The notes under the pieces are model-generated. The model had not been told where the DNA came from. It was given only the letters and a program-made list of their open reading frames with translations, and made no database searches. Positions 28,359 through 36,468 of a stretch of 64,000 nt of DNA are shown piece after piece. Each line of letters starts with the position of its first letter. The stretch's first letter is position 1. Source of the DNA: Pelomonas paludis (GTDB taxonomy: Bacteria > Pseudomonadota > Gammaproteobacteria > Burkholderiales > Burkholderiaceae_C); contig NZ_JBDPZD010000002.1 in the NCBI RefSeq assembly GCF_039872745.1, positions 62,001-126,000 of the forward strand. Reading direction: 5' to 3'. A program made the translations under genes and the position numbers.

Positions 28359-29450
28359 TCAGTGCTTCACGGACTCGACCAAGCGCTGCAGCAGCGCCAG
28401 GGTCTGCAGGTTGATGCGCTCCAGCCGCATCATGCTGCGCTCAAGGCGCTGCAGGCGGTCGGTCTGGTGGTCGGCGCTCAAAGCCGCGATCTCGCTGGAC
28501 AGGCCCTGCACTTCGGCGGCACTCAGCTGCAAGCGGCTGATGTCGAGCGCGCCAGGCGCGCTGGGCTCGCCACCATTCACCTCGGACAAGGGCGCCGGCT
28601 TGGAGTCCAACGCACCAACGCCGCTGGGCTTCGGGATCGCGCTTTCCTGCGCGATGTCCTTCAGCACAGCCTTCACGTCCTCCAGGGTCAGGTGCGTGCG
28701 CCCCTGCATGAAGCCGAGCAGCAGCAAGCGATCACACAGCCGGTTGATGCGGCGCGGGATGCCTTGGCTGGCCTTGTAGATGGCCGGGAAGGCATCGTGA
28801 TCGAAGGTGGGCTTGCCGGTCGAGCCCGCGCATTTGAGCCGGTGCTCCATGTAGCGCTGGGTCTCGTCCTCGTCCAGGGGGCCAATATGGCAAGTGGCCG
28901 CCACGCGCTGGCGGAACTGCTCCATCTCGGGCCGCTGCAGGATGCCGCGGAACTCGGGCTGGCCCACCAGGAAGGTCTGCAGCAAGGACTGGTTGCTGAA
29001 CTGAAAGTTGGAGAGCATGCGCAGCTCCTCAACCGCGCGCGGGGTCAGGTTCTGCGCTTCGTCCACGATGAGCAGGCAGCGCTTGCCTTGCGTCACCTGA
29101 TTGACGAAAAAGGCCTCCAAGCTCATCAACAGCTCAGACTTGTTCAGGTCCTTGACGCGAACACCGAAGGCCGCCCCGACCATGCGCAACGTGTCCTCGG
29201 CATCGAGCTGCGTGGTGACGACGTTGCCGATCACGATGCTGCCGCGATTGAGGCTGTCGAGCAGCCCGCGCAGCAGCGTGGTCTTGCCCGCACCGATCTC
29301 GCCGGTGATGACGATGAAGCCGTCGTTGCGCAGCACGCCGTAGTCCAGATAGGCCTTGGCGCGCCGGTGCTGCTTGCTGCCAAAATAGAAATTCGGGTCC
29401 GGGCTGAGCTGGAAAGGCTTGCTCGTCAGACCGTAAAAGGCTTCGTACAT
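28359..29450 (-). CDS. AAA ATPase, XrtA system-associated (ExeA/GspA-like)
   Basis: A 363-residue ATPase of the family found beside exosortase A. It begins MYEAFYGLTSKPFQLSPDPNFYF, has Walker A (GEIGAGKTT) near residue 50 and Walker B (CLLIVDEAQNL), followed by an ExeA-type helical region. The last 90 residues are low in complexity and end in a helix. The protein resembles ExeA/GspA, which helps assemble secretin complexes, so it may assist assembly of the export machinery; this is inferred. It lies eight bases downstream of the outer-membrane protein gene. Confidence 0.92.
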   Translation of the reverse strand: MYEAFYGLTSKPFQLSPDPNFYFGSKQHRRAKAYLDYGVLRNDGFIVITGEIGAGKTTLLRGLLDSLNRGSIVIGNVVTTQLDAEDTLRMVGAAFGVRVKDLNKSELLMSLEAFFVNQVTQGKRCLLIVDEAQNLTPRAVEELRMLSNFQFSNQSLLQTFLVGQPEFRGILQRPEMEQFRQRVAATCHIGPLDEDETQRYMEHRLKCAGSTGKPTFDHDAFPAIYKASQGIPRRINRLCDRLLLLGFMQGRTHLTLEDVKAVLKDIAQESAIPKPSGVGALDSKPAPLSEVNGGEPSAPGALDISRLQLSAAEVQGLSSEIAALSADHQTDRLQRLERSMMRLERINLQTLALLQRLVESVKH

Positions 29451-29457
29451 GGTGGCC

Positions 29458-31029
29458 TCAGAACTGCTGGGTCATGCTGGCCGTGACCGAATTTTCGGAA
29501 TAGCCCTGCACGCCCTGGGAGCGACTATGACGCAGTCCGAGCTGAGCGTTGGCTCGTGAGCCCAGCTGGATCGACCATCCCGCCATATAGCTGTCGAGTG
29601 ATGTGAATTGACTCACGCCTTGCCCCTGGTTGCTCGACCGGTTGGCGCTCAGGCTGAGCGAGCTGGTCGGGGTGAGCTTGTGCGCGGCACTGATCGAATA
29701 TGTGCGCTGAGCAATCTCCGGCGTCAAGGCGAGGTCACCGGTGGCGACGGGCCCGACGCGCTGCGTCTGCGTGCGCCCGACCATCACGCTCAAGGTGCTG
29801 CGCACCCCGAGCAGGGTCATCCCGAACTGCTGCTGGCGCAGGCGGTTGGGACTGCTGGTAAGCAATCCACCACCGACCACGCCATCGGCGGGCAAGCCCA
29901 TGGCCTGAAGGTAGTTACGCACATAGTCCACGCGCTTCAGGGGATCGGGCTCGCGCGACGCGAACAGCTGGTAGTACAGATCAAAATTGGTCTGCCGCCC
30001 CCCCGCCGACGAGTAGCCCTGATTGAGACTGGCCGAATCGGTGAACCTGAAGCTGACCAGGCGCATCCGATGCTCGACAGACAGCGAGTGCGTGTTGCCG
30101 TAAGCGTGCTTTTGCCAGTCGGCGTTGACTTGTGTGCGTACGTCCGGAACCCAGTTGGCGGAGCCCCCCCAGGTCGACCCAGTCGCCGACGTTGCCGTCA
30201 GCACATCGGACTTCTCCCGCCCACCGTTGAGCGTGAGCGTCCAGTCGATATCAGGCCGGTAGTTCAGACCCACCGTCTGCGAATCGACATTCGAGTTCAA
30301 GGCCCCCTGGAACTGCCCCTGCCGCTGGCTGAGCATCGCAAAAAAGCGCATCGCACCGCTTCCCCGAGAGTCCAGACGCACCATCGTCGAACGCCCGCGC
30401 CCGTCGCCTTGGCCTGTGCCGCGAACTTCAGTGCGCTGCTCGTCCACACGCATCAGCACGTCGGCCATGTCGCCCAGCCGGCTGCGTAACGTTGGCGAGA
30501 TCGACGCGCTCAACACCTCACGACGATTTGCTGCAGAGATGCCGGCATCCGCCGACTGCGTGCCAAACGCCGACGCCGCCTGCTGACCCGCACTGGCATT
30601 GGCCTCGACGGTCAAAATCTGCGGGACGACTTCGATGGTGCCGCGCGCGCTCAAGCTGTTCTGCAAGCGCGAAGAGGCATTTGACTTGACGTAGCCAATC
30701 GCGCTCAACGAATAGTCAATCGACGTACGCAGGCCGCTGGAGTTGATTGAATACGAAAACCCGGGTGACACGGTGGTCACGAGCGCCGCGTCTTTGGGTC
30801 CGTAGTAGGCGGTACCCAGCGAGCTGCCATCGGTTCGCAGGTTGTCGGTCCAGACCTGAGCCACGGTGAGCTGCGGCCGAAACCTCGGCCCTGAACTCCC
30901 CGACGCCGGAGCCTCACTGAGGCTCTGCCCATGCGCGGCTGAGACGCAGGTGAGCAGGGCCGCCACCAGGGGCAGGCGCAGATGCAGTGGGGTGACGGCC
31001 GGCACCGCTTCAGGATTGGCCCGGCTCAT
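29458..31029 (-). CDS. TIGR03016-type PEP-CTERM system outer-membrane beta-barrel protein
   Basis: A 523-residue exported protein with a signal sequence (LVAALLTCVSAAHGQS) and many amphipathic beta strands rich in Ser, Thr and Arg, ending in a C-terminal Phe (SVTASMTQQF) as outer-membrane barrels do. It matches the uncharacterised outer-membrane family of XrtA loci and may form the EPS exit pore. ATG 31029 was preferred; an upstream in-frame reading to 31092 consists of Met-rich codons from a repeat shared with the kinase gene. The first 20 bases overlap the kinase 3' end. The role as pore is inferred. Confidence 0.85.
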   Translation of the reverse strand: MSRANPEAVPAVTPLHLRLPLVAALLTCVSAAHGQSLSEAPASGSSGPRFRPQLTVAQVWTDNLRTDGSSLGTAYYGPKDAALVTTVSPGFSYSINSSGLRTSIDYSLSAIGYVKSNASSRLQNSLSARGTIEVVPQILTVEANASAGQQAASAFGTQSADAGISAANRREVLSASISPTLRSRLGDMADVLMRVDEQRTEVRGTGQGDGRGRSTMVRLDSRGSGAMRFFAMLSQRQGQFQGALNSNVDSQTVGLNYRPDIDWTLTLNGGREKSDVLTATSATGSTWGGSANWVPDVRTQVNADWQKHAYGNTHSLSVEHRMRLVSFRFTDSASLNQGYSSAGGRQTNFDLYYQLFASREPDPLKRVDYVRNYLQAMGLPADGVVGGGLLTSSPNRLRQQQFGMTLLGVRSTLSVMVGRTQTQRVGPVATGDLALTPEIAQRTYSISAAHKLTPTSSLSLSANRSSNQGQGVSQFTSLDSYMAGWSIQLGSRANAQLGLRHSRSQGVQGYSENSVTASMTQQF

Positions 31030-31996
31030 CACCGTAGCCATAGCCGTATCCATACCCATAGCCGTATCCATACCCATAGCCGCCCACTGCATTTGGACTG
31101 GCTTGGTTCAGCAACAGCATCTTGAGCGGCACCGTCTCGATGGTGGCGAGCGCCTGCTGAACGGCAGCTTGAGGCGTCTTCTCGGCATGAATCACGACCA
31201 CCACCTGCCCGGCCTGGGTTGCCAGCACTCGGGCCTCGGTGGTCAGCAGCAGCGGCGGGGAATCAAAGATGATGATCCGGTCGGGATAGCGCCGAGCCAT
31301 GTGGTCCAGCAGGTTCCGCATCGCATCGCTGGCAAGCAATTCAGTCGCGCGCTGATGGGGCGTGCCGCTCGGCAGGATGGTCAGCTTGTCGATGTTGGTA
31401 CGCAGCAGCACGTCCGACATGTCGGCACGCTCTTCCAGCACGTCCAGCAGCCCCGGACCAGACGGCAAACCGAGCATGCGCAGCACCGACGGGCGCGCCA
31501 CGTCCGCATCCACCAGCATGACGGTATGGTCCAACTCGGCAGCGATGCTGAGCGCCAGATTGATCGACGTGAAGCTCTTGCCCTCACCGGCCAGGGCACT
31601 CGTGACCATGATCAGATTGGCGTGATTGAGCGTCGCGGCGCCCTGCCCGACCGCATTGCGGATCAAAGGGCGCTTGATCACCCGGTATTGGTCACCGGTC
31701 TGAGAGCGGGGCGTATCCGGCATCAGGAAGCCCTGGGCGGCCAGCGCCACCAGGTCCAACTCGACCCGCTTGGACTGATGATGCGGCACGTCCTCAGCCA
31801 CGATGTCTGAGGAGACCGTCTGCGACGCGCCGACAGGGCTGACAGGCTGGGCCGGGCGCGCATCGGCAACAACCGGCGATGCTGCCGGCGTTGCCGGTGC
31901 CGCTACCGGCAGGGGTGCTGCATCAGTCGGGAGTTCGACACCGGCCTGCCGAAGTTGCTCGAGCCGCTGTGCCGCTTGTTCAATCAGACTGGACAT
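31010..31996 (-). CDS. Tyrosine autokinase, XrtA system-associated (BY-kinase)
   Basis: A 328-residue cytoplasmic bacterial tyrosine kinase. Walker A is in TSALAGEGKSFTS, Walker A' in VMLVDADVARPSV and Walker B in IIFDSPPLLL. The C-terminus is an alternating Tyr-Gly run of about eight pairs before DEPGQS; such tails are autophosphorylated. BY-kinases control polymer length and export through the Wzz-type partner encoded two bases upstream, and are reversed by low-molecular-weight phosphatases such as that at the left edge of the window. The N-terminal 110 residues are Ala/Pro/Val-rich linker. The Tyr tail is encoded by an 18-base tandem repeat. Confidence 0.93.
   Translation of the reverse strand: MSSLIEQAAQRLEQLRQAGVELPTDAAPLPVAAPATPAASPVVADARPAQPVSPVGASQTVSSDIVAEDVPHHQSKRVELDLVALAAQGFLMPDTPRSQTGDQYRVIKRPLIRNAVGQGAATLNHANLIMVTSALAGEGKSFTSINLALSIAAELDHTVMLVDADVARPSVLRMLGLPSGPGLLDVLEERADMSDVLLRTNIDKLTILPSGTPHQRATELLASDAMRNLLDHMARRYPDRIIIFDSPPLLLTTEARVLATQAGQVVVVIHAEKTPQAAVQQALATIETVPLKMLLLNQASPNAVGGYGYGYGYGYGYGYGYGDEPGQS
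31038..31082 (-). repeat. 18-base tandem repeat encoding the kinase Tyr-Gly tail
   Basis: The 18-base unit CCATAGCCGTATCCATAC (plus-strand reading) occurs twice in full at 31038-31055 and 31056-31073 and again in part to 31082. In the kinase frame it gives alternating Tyr-Gly; in the frame of the next gene it gives repeated Met codons just ahead of that gene's start. Copy number probably varies between strains. Confidence 0.85.
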
Positions 31997-31997
31997 A

Positions 31998-33584
31998 TCA
32001 GGCCACCTGTCGGCTCAGTTGGACGGCAAGCAAAGTAAGGGCAATGGCGAAGAGGATGACCAATCCGCCCGTGCCTACCGCGAAACGCACCAGATCCACA
32101 CGTTGACGCGAGCGGTCAGCATCAGACACAAGACGCGTCACCACACCGAGGATCGGCAACTCCACCTTGGAGCGCAGGTCGTTGGCATCAAAGAAGACGG
32201 GGCGCAATTGACTCACGGCAAAGGTGGTGAAGACACCGGCAAACAGCGCGGCAGCCATCGCGCCTGCAAGCAGCAGCAAGCGATTGGGCGCCACCGGCTT
32301 GGGTGAGGCTCGTGGAGGTTCGATCACCTTGAAGTCGGCAATGCCCGAGGCCACGTCCAGTTCGCCAGACATGGCCGCCTGCTCACGGCGCTGCACCAGG
32401 TCTTCATAGTTCTTCTTGTGGATCGCGTAGTCGCGGTTGAGCTGCGCCGCTTCGGCCTCCAATTGAGGCGCGTTCCGGACTGCGGCCATCGCAGCCGAGT
32501 AGCGGCTCGTGTACTCGTCCACCCGGGCACGAAGCGATGCCACCTGAACCTCGGCCGTCGCCAGAATGCGCGACATTTCCTGTGCCGCAGCTGAACCACC
32601 CGAACTGCCTTGCGCCAGCGGCGTGTGAGCAGCCGCACGGCGAAGTTCGGCAATCTCCTTCTTGCGCTGCTCTTCCAGATCCTTGATCAGCTTGCGCAAG
32701 GCGATGACGTCTGGGTGCTGCTCGGTGAAACGTTGCAGCAGCGAGTCAAGATTGCGCCGCGAATCAGCAAGGCGTGCATCAATTTCTGGCGTCGCCAGAT
32801 TGATGTTCGACTCCTGAAGGATGCTCTGGGTCGTCGAGAGCCCGCCACCACCGCGCTTTTCGGCCTCCAGTTGCGCCCGCGCTGCATCCCGGGCATTCAT
32901 GGCTTCCCGGTACTCCAGTCGCGCACGCTCCAGTTGGCTGCTCAACTCCGACAGATGGGCGGCCGCGTCCTTGCCGTCGGGCCCAAGCCGAGACAGGTTC
33001 TTGAGCCGGAACTCCTTCAGCCGCCCTTCTGCTTCCTCAAGCTTGGCCTCATAGGCCTTGATCTGCTCATTGATGAAGGTGGTGGCCGTCGACGAGTCCT
33101 TGCGAGAAGCGCCCAGACTGTTCTCGACAAAGATGGACACCAAGGCCTGAACTACGCGCTTGGCCGTCTCGGGATCGGTGTCCCGGTAGCCCAGGGTGTA
33201 CAGGTTGTCACGCCCCGTACTCTGAATGGAAAGTGACGTCGTAACGGTGTCAATGGTGGCGTCTTGCTGCGCTTTGGATTGATTCTTCAAATCCAAATCC
33301 GCCATCCGCACCAGCTTCTCGACGTTGGGCCGCGAGATCAGTGTGCGGCTCAACATCGTGACCTGCTGCTCGACGTTCGGCTGAACGGCCAGCCCAGACA
33401 TCAATGGCTTCAGGATCGATTGCGTATCCACATAGATCTTGGCGCTGGCCTCGTAGCGGTCTGGAAGCATGAAGACCACGACCGCCCCCACCACCCCAGC
33501 GACCCAGGACACGCCCAAACCAATCCAGCGGTATTTCCACATCCGCTTGAAGATATTGAGCACCTGCCCAAGCAATTGATCCAT
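31998..33584 (-). CDS. Wzz-type chain-length determinant, XrtA system-associated
   Basis: A 528-residue polysaccharide co-polymerase. An N-terminal membrane helix (IGLGVSWVAGVVGAVVVFML) follows a short cytoplasmic part; then comes a long periplasmic region with coiled-coil segments (residues about 160-400, rich in Glu, Arg, Ala and Gln), and a C-terminal membrane helix near the end (GGLVILFAIALTLLAVQL). It lacks its own kinase domain, which is encoded by the next gene two bases downstream. It governs EPS chain length and links the inner-membrane steps to the outer-membrane exporter, whose gene lies just upstream. Confidence 0.93.
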   Translation of the reverse strand: MDQLLGQVLNIFKRMWKYRWIGLGVSWVAGVVGAVVVFMLPDRYEASAKIYVDTQSILKPLMSGLAVQPNVEQQVTMLSRTLISRPNVEKLVRMADLDLKNQSKAQQDATIDTVTTSLSIQSTGRDNLYTLGYRDTDPETAKRVVQALVSIFVENSLGASRKDSSTATTFINEQIKAYEAKLEEAEGRLKEFRLKNLSRLGPDGKDAAAHLSELSSQLERARLEYREAMNARDAARAQLEAEKRGGGGLSTTQSILQESNINLATPEIDARLADSRRNLDSLLQRFTEQHPDVIALRKLIKDLEEQRKKEIAELRRAAAHTPLAQGSSGGSAAAQEMSRILATAEVQVASLRARVDEYTSRYSAAMAAVRNAPQLEAEAAQLNRDYAIHKKNYEDLVQRREQAAMSGELDVASGIADFKVIEPPRASPKPVAPNRLLLLAGAMAAALFAGVFTTFAVSQLRPVFFDANDLRSKVELPILGVVTRLVSDADRSRQRVDLVRFAVGTGGLVILFAIALTLLAVQLSRQVA

Positions 33585-33648
33585 ATTGGCTGGCCTTATC
33601 GATGGCTCGAACGGATATTCACGTCAGGGACAAAAATCAGCAGGTCGG

Positions 33649-34257
33649 TCAGAAGAAGCTCTGCGGAATGACCAAAATATCGCCGGGGCGCATCATGACG
33701 TTGGCTGACAGATCGCCCCGACGAATCAAATCCTTGAGACGAACACCGTACTGCTTATTGCCCTCAGCGGTGCGCATGATCACCGCCTCATTTCCTGCCG
33801 CAAAATCAGTCAGCCCGCCGACGGCAATCATCACGTCCAGCAAGGTCATCTGCTGCTTGTAAGGCAGGAACTGCGGTTTGGCCGCCTCGCCCACGACCCG
33901 AATCTGTTCGCTGTACGGGCCGACGAACGCCGTGACGATCACAGTCACCACCGGATCCCGCACGTACTTGCTCAGCTGCGCTTCGACTTCGCGCGCAACC
34001 TGGACCGAAGTCTTCCCTTGCACCAGGAGCTCATCGACCAGCGGGGCGGCGATCTTGCCATCGGGACGCACAGGCACCGACATCGAAAGTTCAGGATTGC
34101 GCCAAACCAGAATGTTCAGCGCGTCGCCCGCGCCGATCACATAGCTGTAGTCTTTGGCGGCAACATCAGGAGGCGCTGGAAATTTGGTGCTCGAGCAACC
34201 TGACAAGCCCACCAAAACGGCAACGAGCGACAAAAGCGAACGCACCCAAGGCAACAT
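33649..34257 (-). CDS. Outer-membrane polysaccharide export lipoprotein (Wza-like), XrtA-associated
   Basis: A 202-residue lipoprotein. The signal peptide ends in the lipobox LSGC with Cys21 as the lipidated residue. The rest holds the poly-export domain (YVIGAGDALNILVWRNPELS, then VRPDGKIAAPLVDEL) and one SLBB-like domain (VGEAAKPQFLPYKQQ). Wza-like proteins form the outer-membrane channel for polysaccharide. It is the first gene of the long minus-strand EPS run, 64 bases ahead of the chain-length gene. A weak sigma-54-like box lies about 100 bases upstream (34358-34372). Confidence 0.93.
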   Translation of the reverse strand: MLPWVRSLLSLVAVLVGLSGCSSTKFPAPPDVAAKDYSYVIGAGDALNILVWRNPELSMSVPVRPDGKIAAPLVDELLVQGKTSVQVAREVEAQLSKYVRDPVVTVIVTAFVGPYSEQIRVVGEAAKPQFLPYKQQMTLLDVMIAVGGLTDFAAGNEAVIMRTAEGNKQYGVRLKDLIRRGDLSANVMMRPGDILVIPQSFF

Positions 34258-34654
34258 GCTCTACCCCCAAAAGAAAGAAGCCAGCGTGAATCACGTTGGC
34301 AGATTGTCTGAATCGCGCGCTGGCGCTCGCCCTCTAAAAACGGGGTCGGACGCGAGAGCGAGGATGATGCCACAGGCATGCAGCTCTAGAGACCGCACAC
34401 CAACCTCACCTGAGGGGCGCCAAACGACATCACACCGGGAAGCGTCGACTTTCGCACGCACGCCCTGGCCAAGCCGGCGGGCGAAGCCCTTTTGGCACGA
34501 ATTGCGTGGCGAGACCTGTGTCAAATCGCACCGCCATCATTGAATTCACCTTGCCAGGACTCGTGTCTGAGTCTCAACTTGTTCGCCCCATGATGAATGG
34601 GCACAGCCCCGCACTCAATACATTTCAACTAACAGTTCAGCGGACCCAAGCACC
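34258..34654. other. Divergent intergenic region between the EPS export operon and a nitroreductase-like gene
   Basis: About 400 bases without a convincing gene. It must hold the promoter of the minus-strand EPS run and that of the plus-strand nitroreductase-like gene. The minus strand has a weak GG-N10-GC box at 34372-34358. The plus strand has TTGGCACGAATTGC at 34492-34505, but its GG and GC are only eight bases apart. No hairpin terminator, tRNA or mobile-element end was seen. Confidence 0.5.
34358..34372 (-). promoter_or_regulatory. Weak sigma-54-like box upstream of the EPS export operon
   Basis: On the minus strand the sequence reads TGGCATCATCCTCGC. It keeps GG and GC ten bases apart as sigma-54 promoters do, but TCGC replaces TTGC at -12 and T replaces C in the -24 element. 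It lies about 100 bases ahead of the export lipoprotein gene. It could couple EPS export to the same control as the PEP-CTERM gene, but chance is not excluded. Confidence 0.25.
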
Positions 34655-35743
34655 ATGGTCAACACAAGCACCTTGCACAGCATCTTGGACCTCGCCAGAT
34701 GGGCGCCCAGCGGTGACAACACGCAGCCCTGGCGCTTTGAGCTAACCGGCGATGGCGGCGTCGTCATACATGGCTTCGATACCCGCACCACCTGCGTCTA
34801 CGACCTGGATGGCCACGCCAGCCAGATTTCAATGGGTGCGATGCTCGAAACCCTCAGCATTGCCGCTACGCAATTTGGGCTACGAGCGATTGCCACGCGA
34901 CGCCAGCACGGAAGCGACGAACAGCCCACCTTTGACATTCGCTTCATCGAAGAAGCGTCACTGATGCCGGATCCGCTCGCGCCGTATATCCAGCAACGGC
35001 GGGTGCAGCGCCAGTCGATGCAAACCACGCCGCTGGGACAAACGGCCGAAAAAGCGCTCGAGGCGAGCGTAGGCGAGGGATTCGCCGTTGTCTGGCGAAG
35101 GAGCCTGGCTGATCGCGCGCGCCTTGCAAAGCTGTTGTTCCACTCCGCCAAGATTCGCCTGATCTGTCCCGAGGCCTATGAGGTCCATCGCGATGTGATC
35201 GAGTGGAATTGCCAGTTCAGCAATACAAAAATACCGGATCAAGCCCTGGGTGCAGATCCCGCCGCACTGCGCTTGATGCGCTTCGCGATGGTCAGTTGGC
35301 AGCGCGTCAGCTTCCTTAACAGGTATTTCGCGGGCACCTGGGTACCTCGCATTCAACTGGACGCGCTGCCTGCCCTGCGATGTGGCGCGCACTTTGCCAT
35401 CACCGCCCGGCAGGAGCCTCAAGGCCTCGACGACTATGTTGCGATTGGCCGTCAGACGCAAAGGTTTTGGCTGACCGCGACAAAACTGGGCCTTCAAATC
35501 CAGCCGCAGATCACCCCACTGGTTTTCAGCAGATACGCGAACGCAGGTCGTCGATTCACCACCCATGAGCCCGCGATTCATCTGGCGGAGCAGGTTGCAG
35601 CAAAACTAAACGAAGAATTCGGACCCAGCTACCGCCGCATCGGCTTCATGGGGCGAATCGGGTCAGGCAAGGCCGCCGAATCGCGCTCCCTCAGGCGCCC
35701 ACTCGAAGAATTGCTAATTCCAGGCAAGCCCACCTTGGAATAG
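34655..35743 (+). CDS. Nitroreductase-like protein
   Basis: A 362-residue protein with an N-terminal nitroreductase pattern: ILDLARWAPSGDNTQPWRFEL places Arg, Ser and Asn where FMN is bound in that fold. The middle (residues 110-230) is less typical, and the C-terminal part (GLQIQPQITPL) again fits. The length exceeds that of simple nitroreductases and suggests relatives that sit next to ThiF-like adenylyltransferases. No signal peptide is present. It is divergent from the EPS export operon and converges with the hydroxylase-like gene 24 bases downstream. FMN-dependent redox chemistry is likely; the substrate is unknown. Confidence 0.68.
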   Translation: MVNTSTLHSILDLARWAPSGDNTQPWRFELTGDGGVVIHGFDTRTTCVYDLDGHASQISMGAMLETLSIAATQFGLRAIATRRQHGSDEQPTFDIRFIEEASLMPDPLAPYIQQRRVQRQSMQTTPLGQTAEKALEASVGEGFAVVWRRSLADRARLAKLLFHSAKIRLICPEAYEVHRDVIEWNCQFSNTKIPDQALGADPAALRLMRFAMVSWQRVSFLNRYFAGTWVPRIQLDALPALRCGAHFAITARQEPQGLDDYVAIGRQTQRFWLTATKLGLQIQPQITPLVFSRYANAGRRFTTHEPAIHLAEQVAAKLNEEFGPSYRRIGFMGRIGSGKAAESRSLRRPLEELLIPGKPTLE

Positions 35744-35766
35744 CAAACCCCACCGTGCCCAGATAA

Positions 35767-36456
35767 TTATTCCTTGTACTGCGTACGGAATATTTTATCA
35801 AATATTGGGAAGGTTATATTAAAGTTGTAGCGCGACATCAGCCCGATGCGGTGGTGATACAGATGCCCACGAGATAAATAATCTACAAATGGGATGCGCT
35901 TCAACAGGCCACCTGCCCTAGTATGGTAGGAAAAATGCAAGGCCTCATAGAGCAGATAGTAGGAATAGGCAACCAACGCGAATTGCCAACCTCGATCAGC
36001 ACCAAAAACAAAACCAACCACCCCGGCTATCAGAGCAATTACCAAAGACAGCCCCACAAAAATATAATACGGCAAAATCGCCGCATAATAGTCCTCAGGC
36101 TGCTCGAAATAGAAATGCTCGTCAGCGTAAAAATTGTGATGGATGGTCACATGCTCATAAACCACGGGCATCAAACGCATCCGGTGATGCATGGGATAGC
36201 GATGCAGCCAGTACTCAATACCGTTCGCGACCAAAAAGTAGGCAGGCAGCGAGATCCAGAACCAAATATCAAATGCTTCAATCCGCCAAACAATAAAACC
36301 AAGGATTGAGAGCAAAAGCAAGAAAACTGCCAGCACATACACCGTCCCGCTGGGGCGGCGCCGTACGCTTTCGCGGAAGCTGGCCCGATATTCGTTTGAG
36401 CCAAATTTCGGCCCCCTATCCGGCAACTCTGGCTTGTCAGTGCGCATGGCATTCAC
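35767..36456 (-). CDS. Fatty acid hydroxylase / sterol desaturase family membrane protein
   Basis: A 229-residue integral membrane di-iron oxygenase. The His clusters are in HRYPMHHRM, HVTIHHNFY, HFSYHT and HLYHHR, the layout of the fatty acid hydroxylase/sterol desaturase superfamily; three or four membrane helices surround them. It would hydroxylate or desaturate a lipid. Base composition is different from its neighbours: bases 36001-36060 hold only 28 G or C, and many A/T-ending codons are used. This suggests recent arrival by transfer. It lies 12 bases downstream of the prsT stop on the same strand, so it may be co-transcribed with prsT. Confidence 0.8.
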   Translation of the reverse strand: MNAMRTDKPELPDRGPKFGSNEYRASFRESVRRRPSGTVYVLAVFLLLLSILGFIVWRIEAFDIWFWISLPAYFLVANGIEYWLHRYPMHHRMRLMPVVYEHVTIHHNFYADEHFYFEQPEDYYAAILPYYIFVGLSLVIALIAGVVGFVFGADRGWQFALVAYSYYLLYEALHFSYHTRAGGLLKRIPFVDYLSRGHLYHHRIGLMSRYNFNITFPIFDKIFRTQYKE

Positions 36457-36468
36457 CCCATCGGGCCG

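Noticed and set aside
34492..34505. TTGGCACGAATTGC as a sigma-54 promoter for the nitroreductase-like gene
   Set aside because: The GG and GC are only eight bases apart instead of ten.
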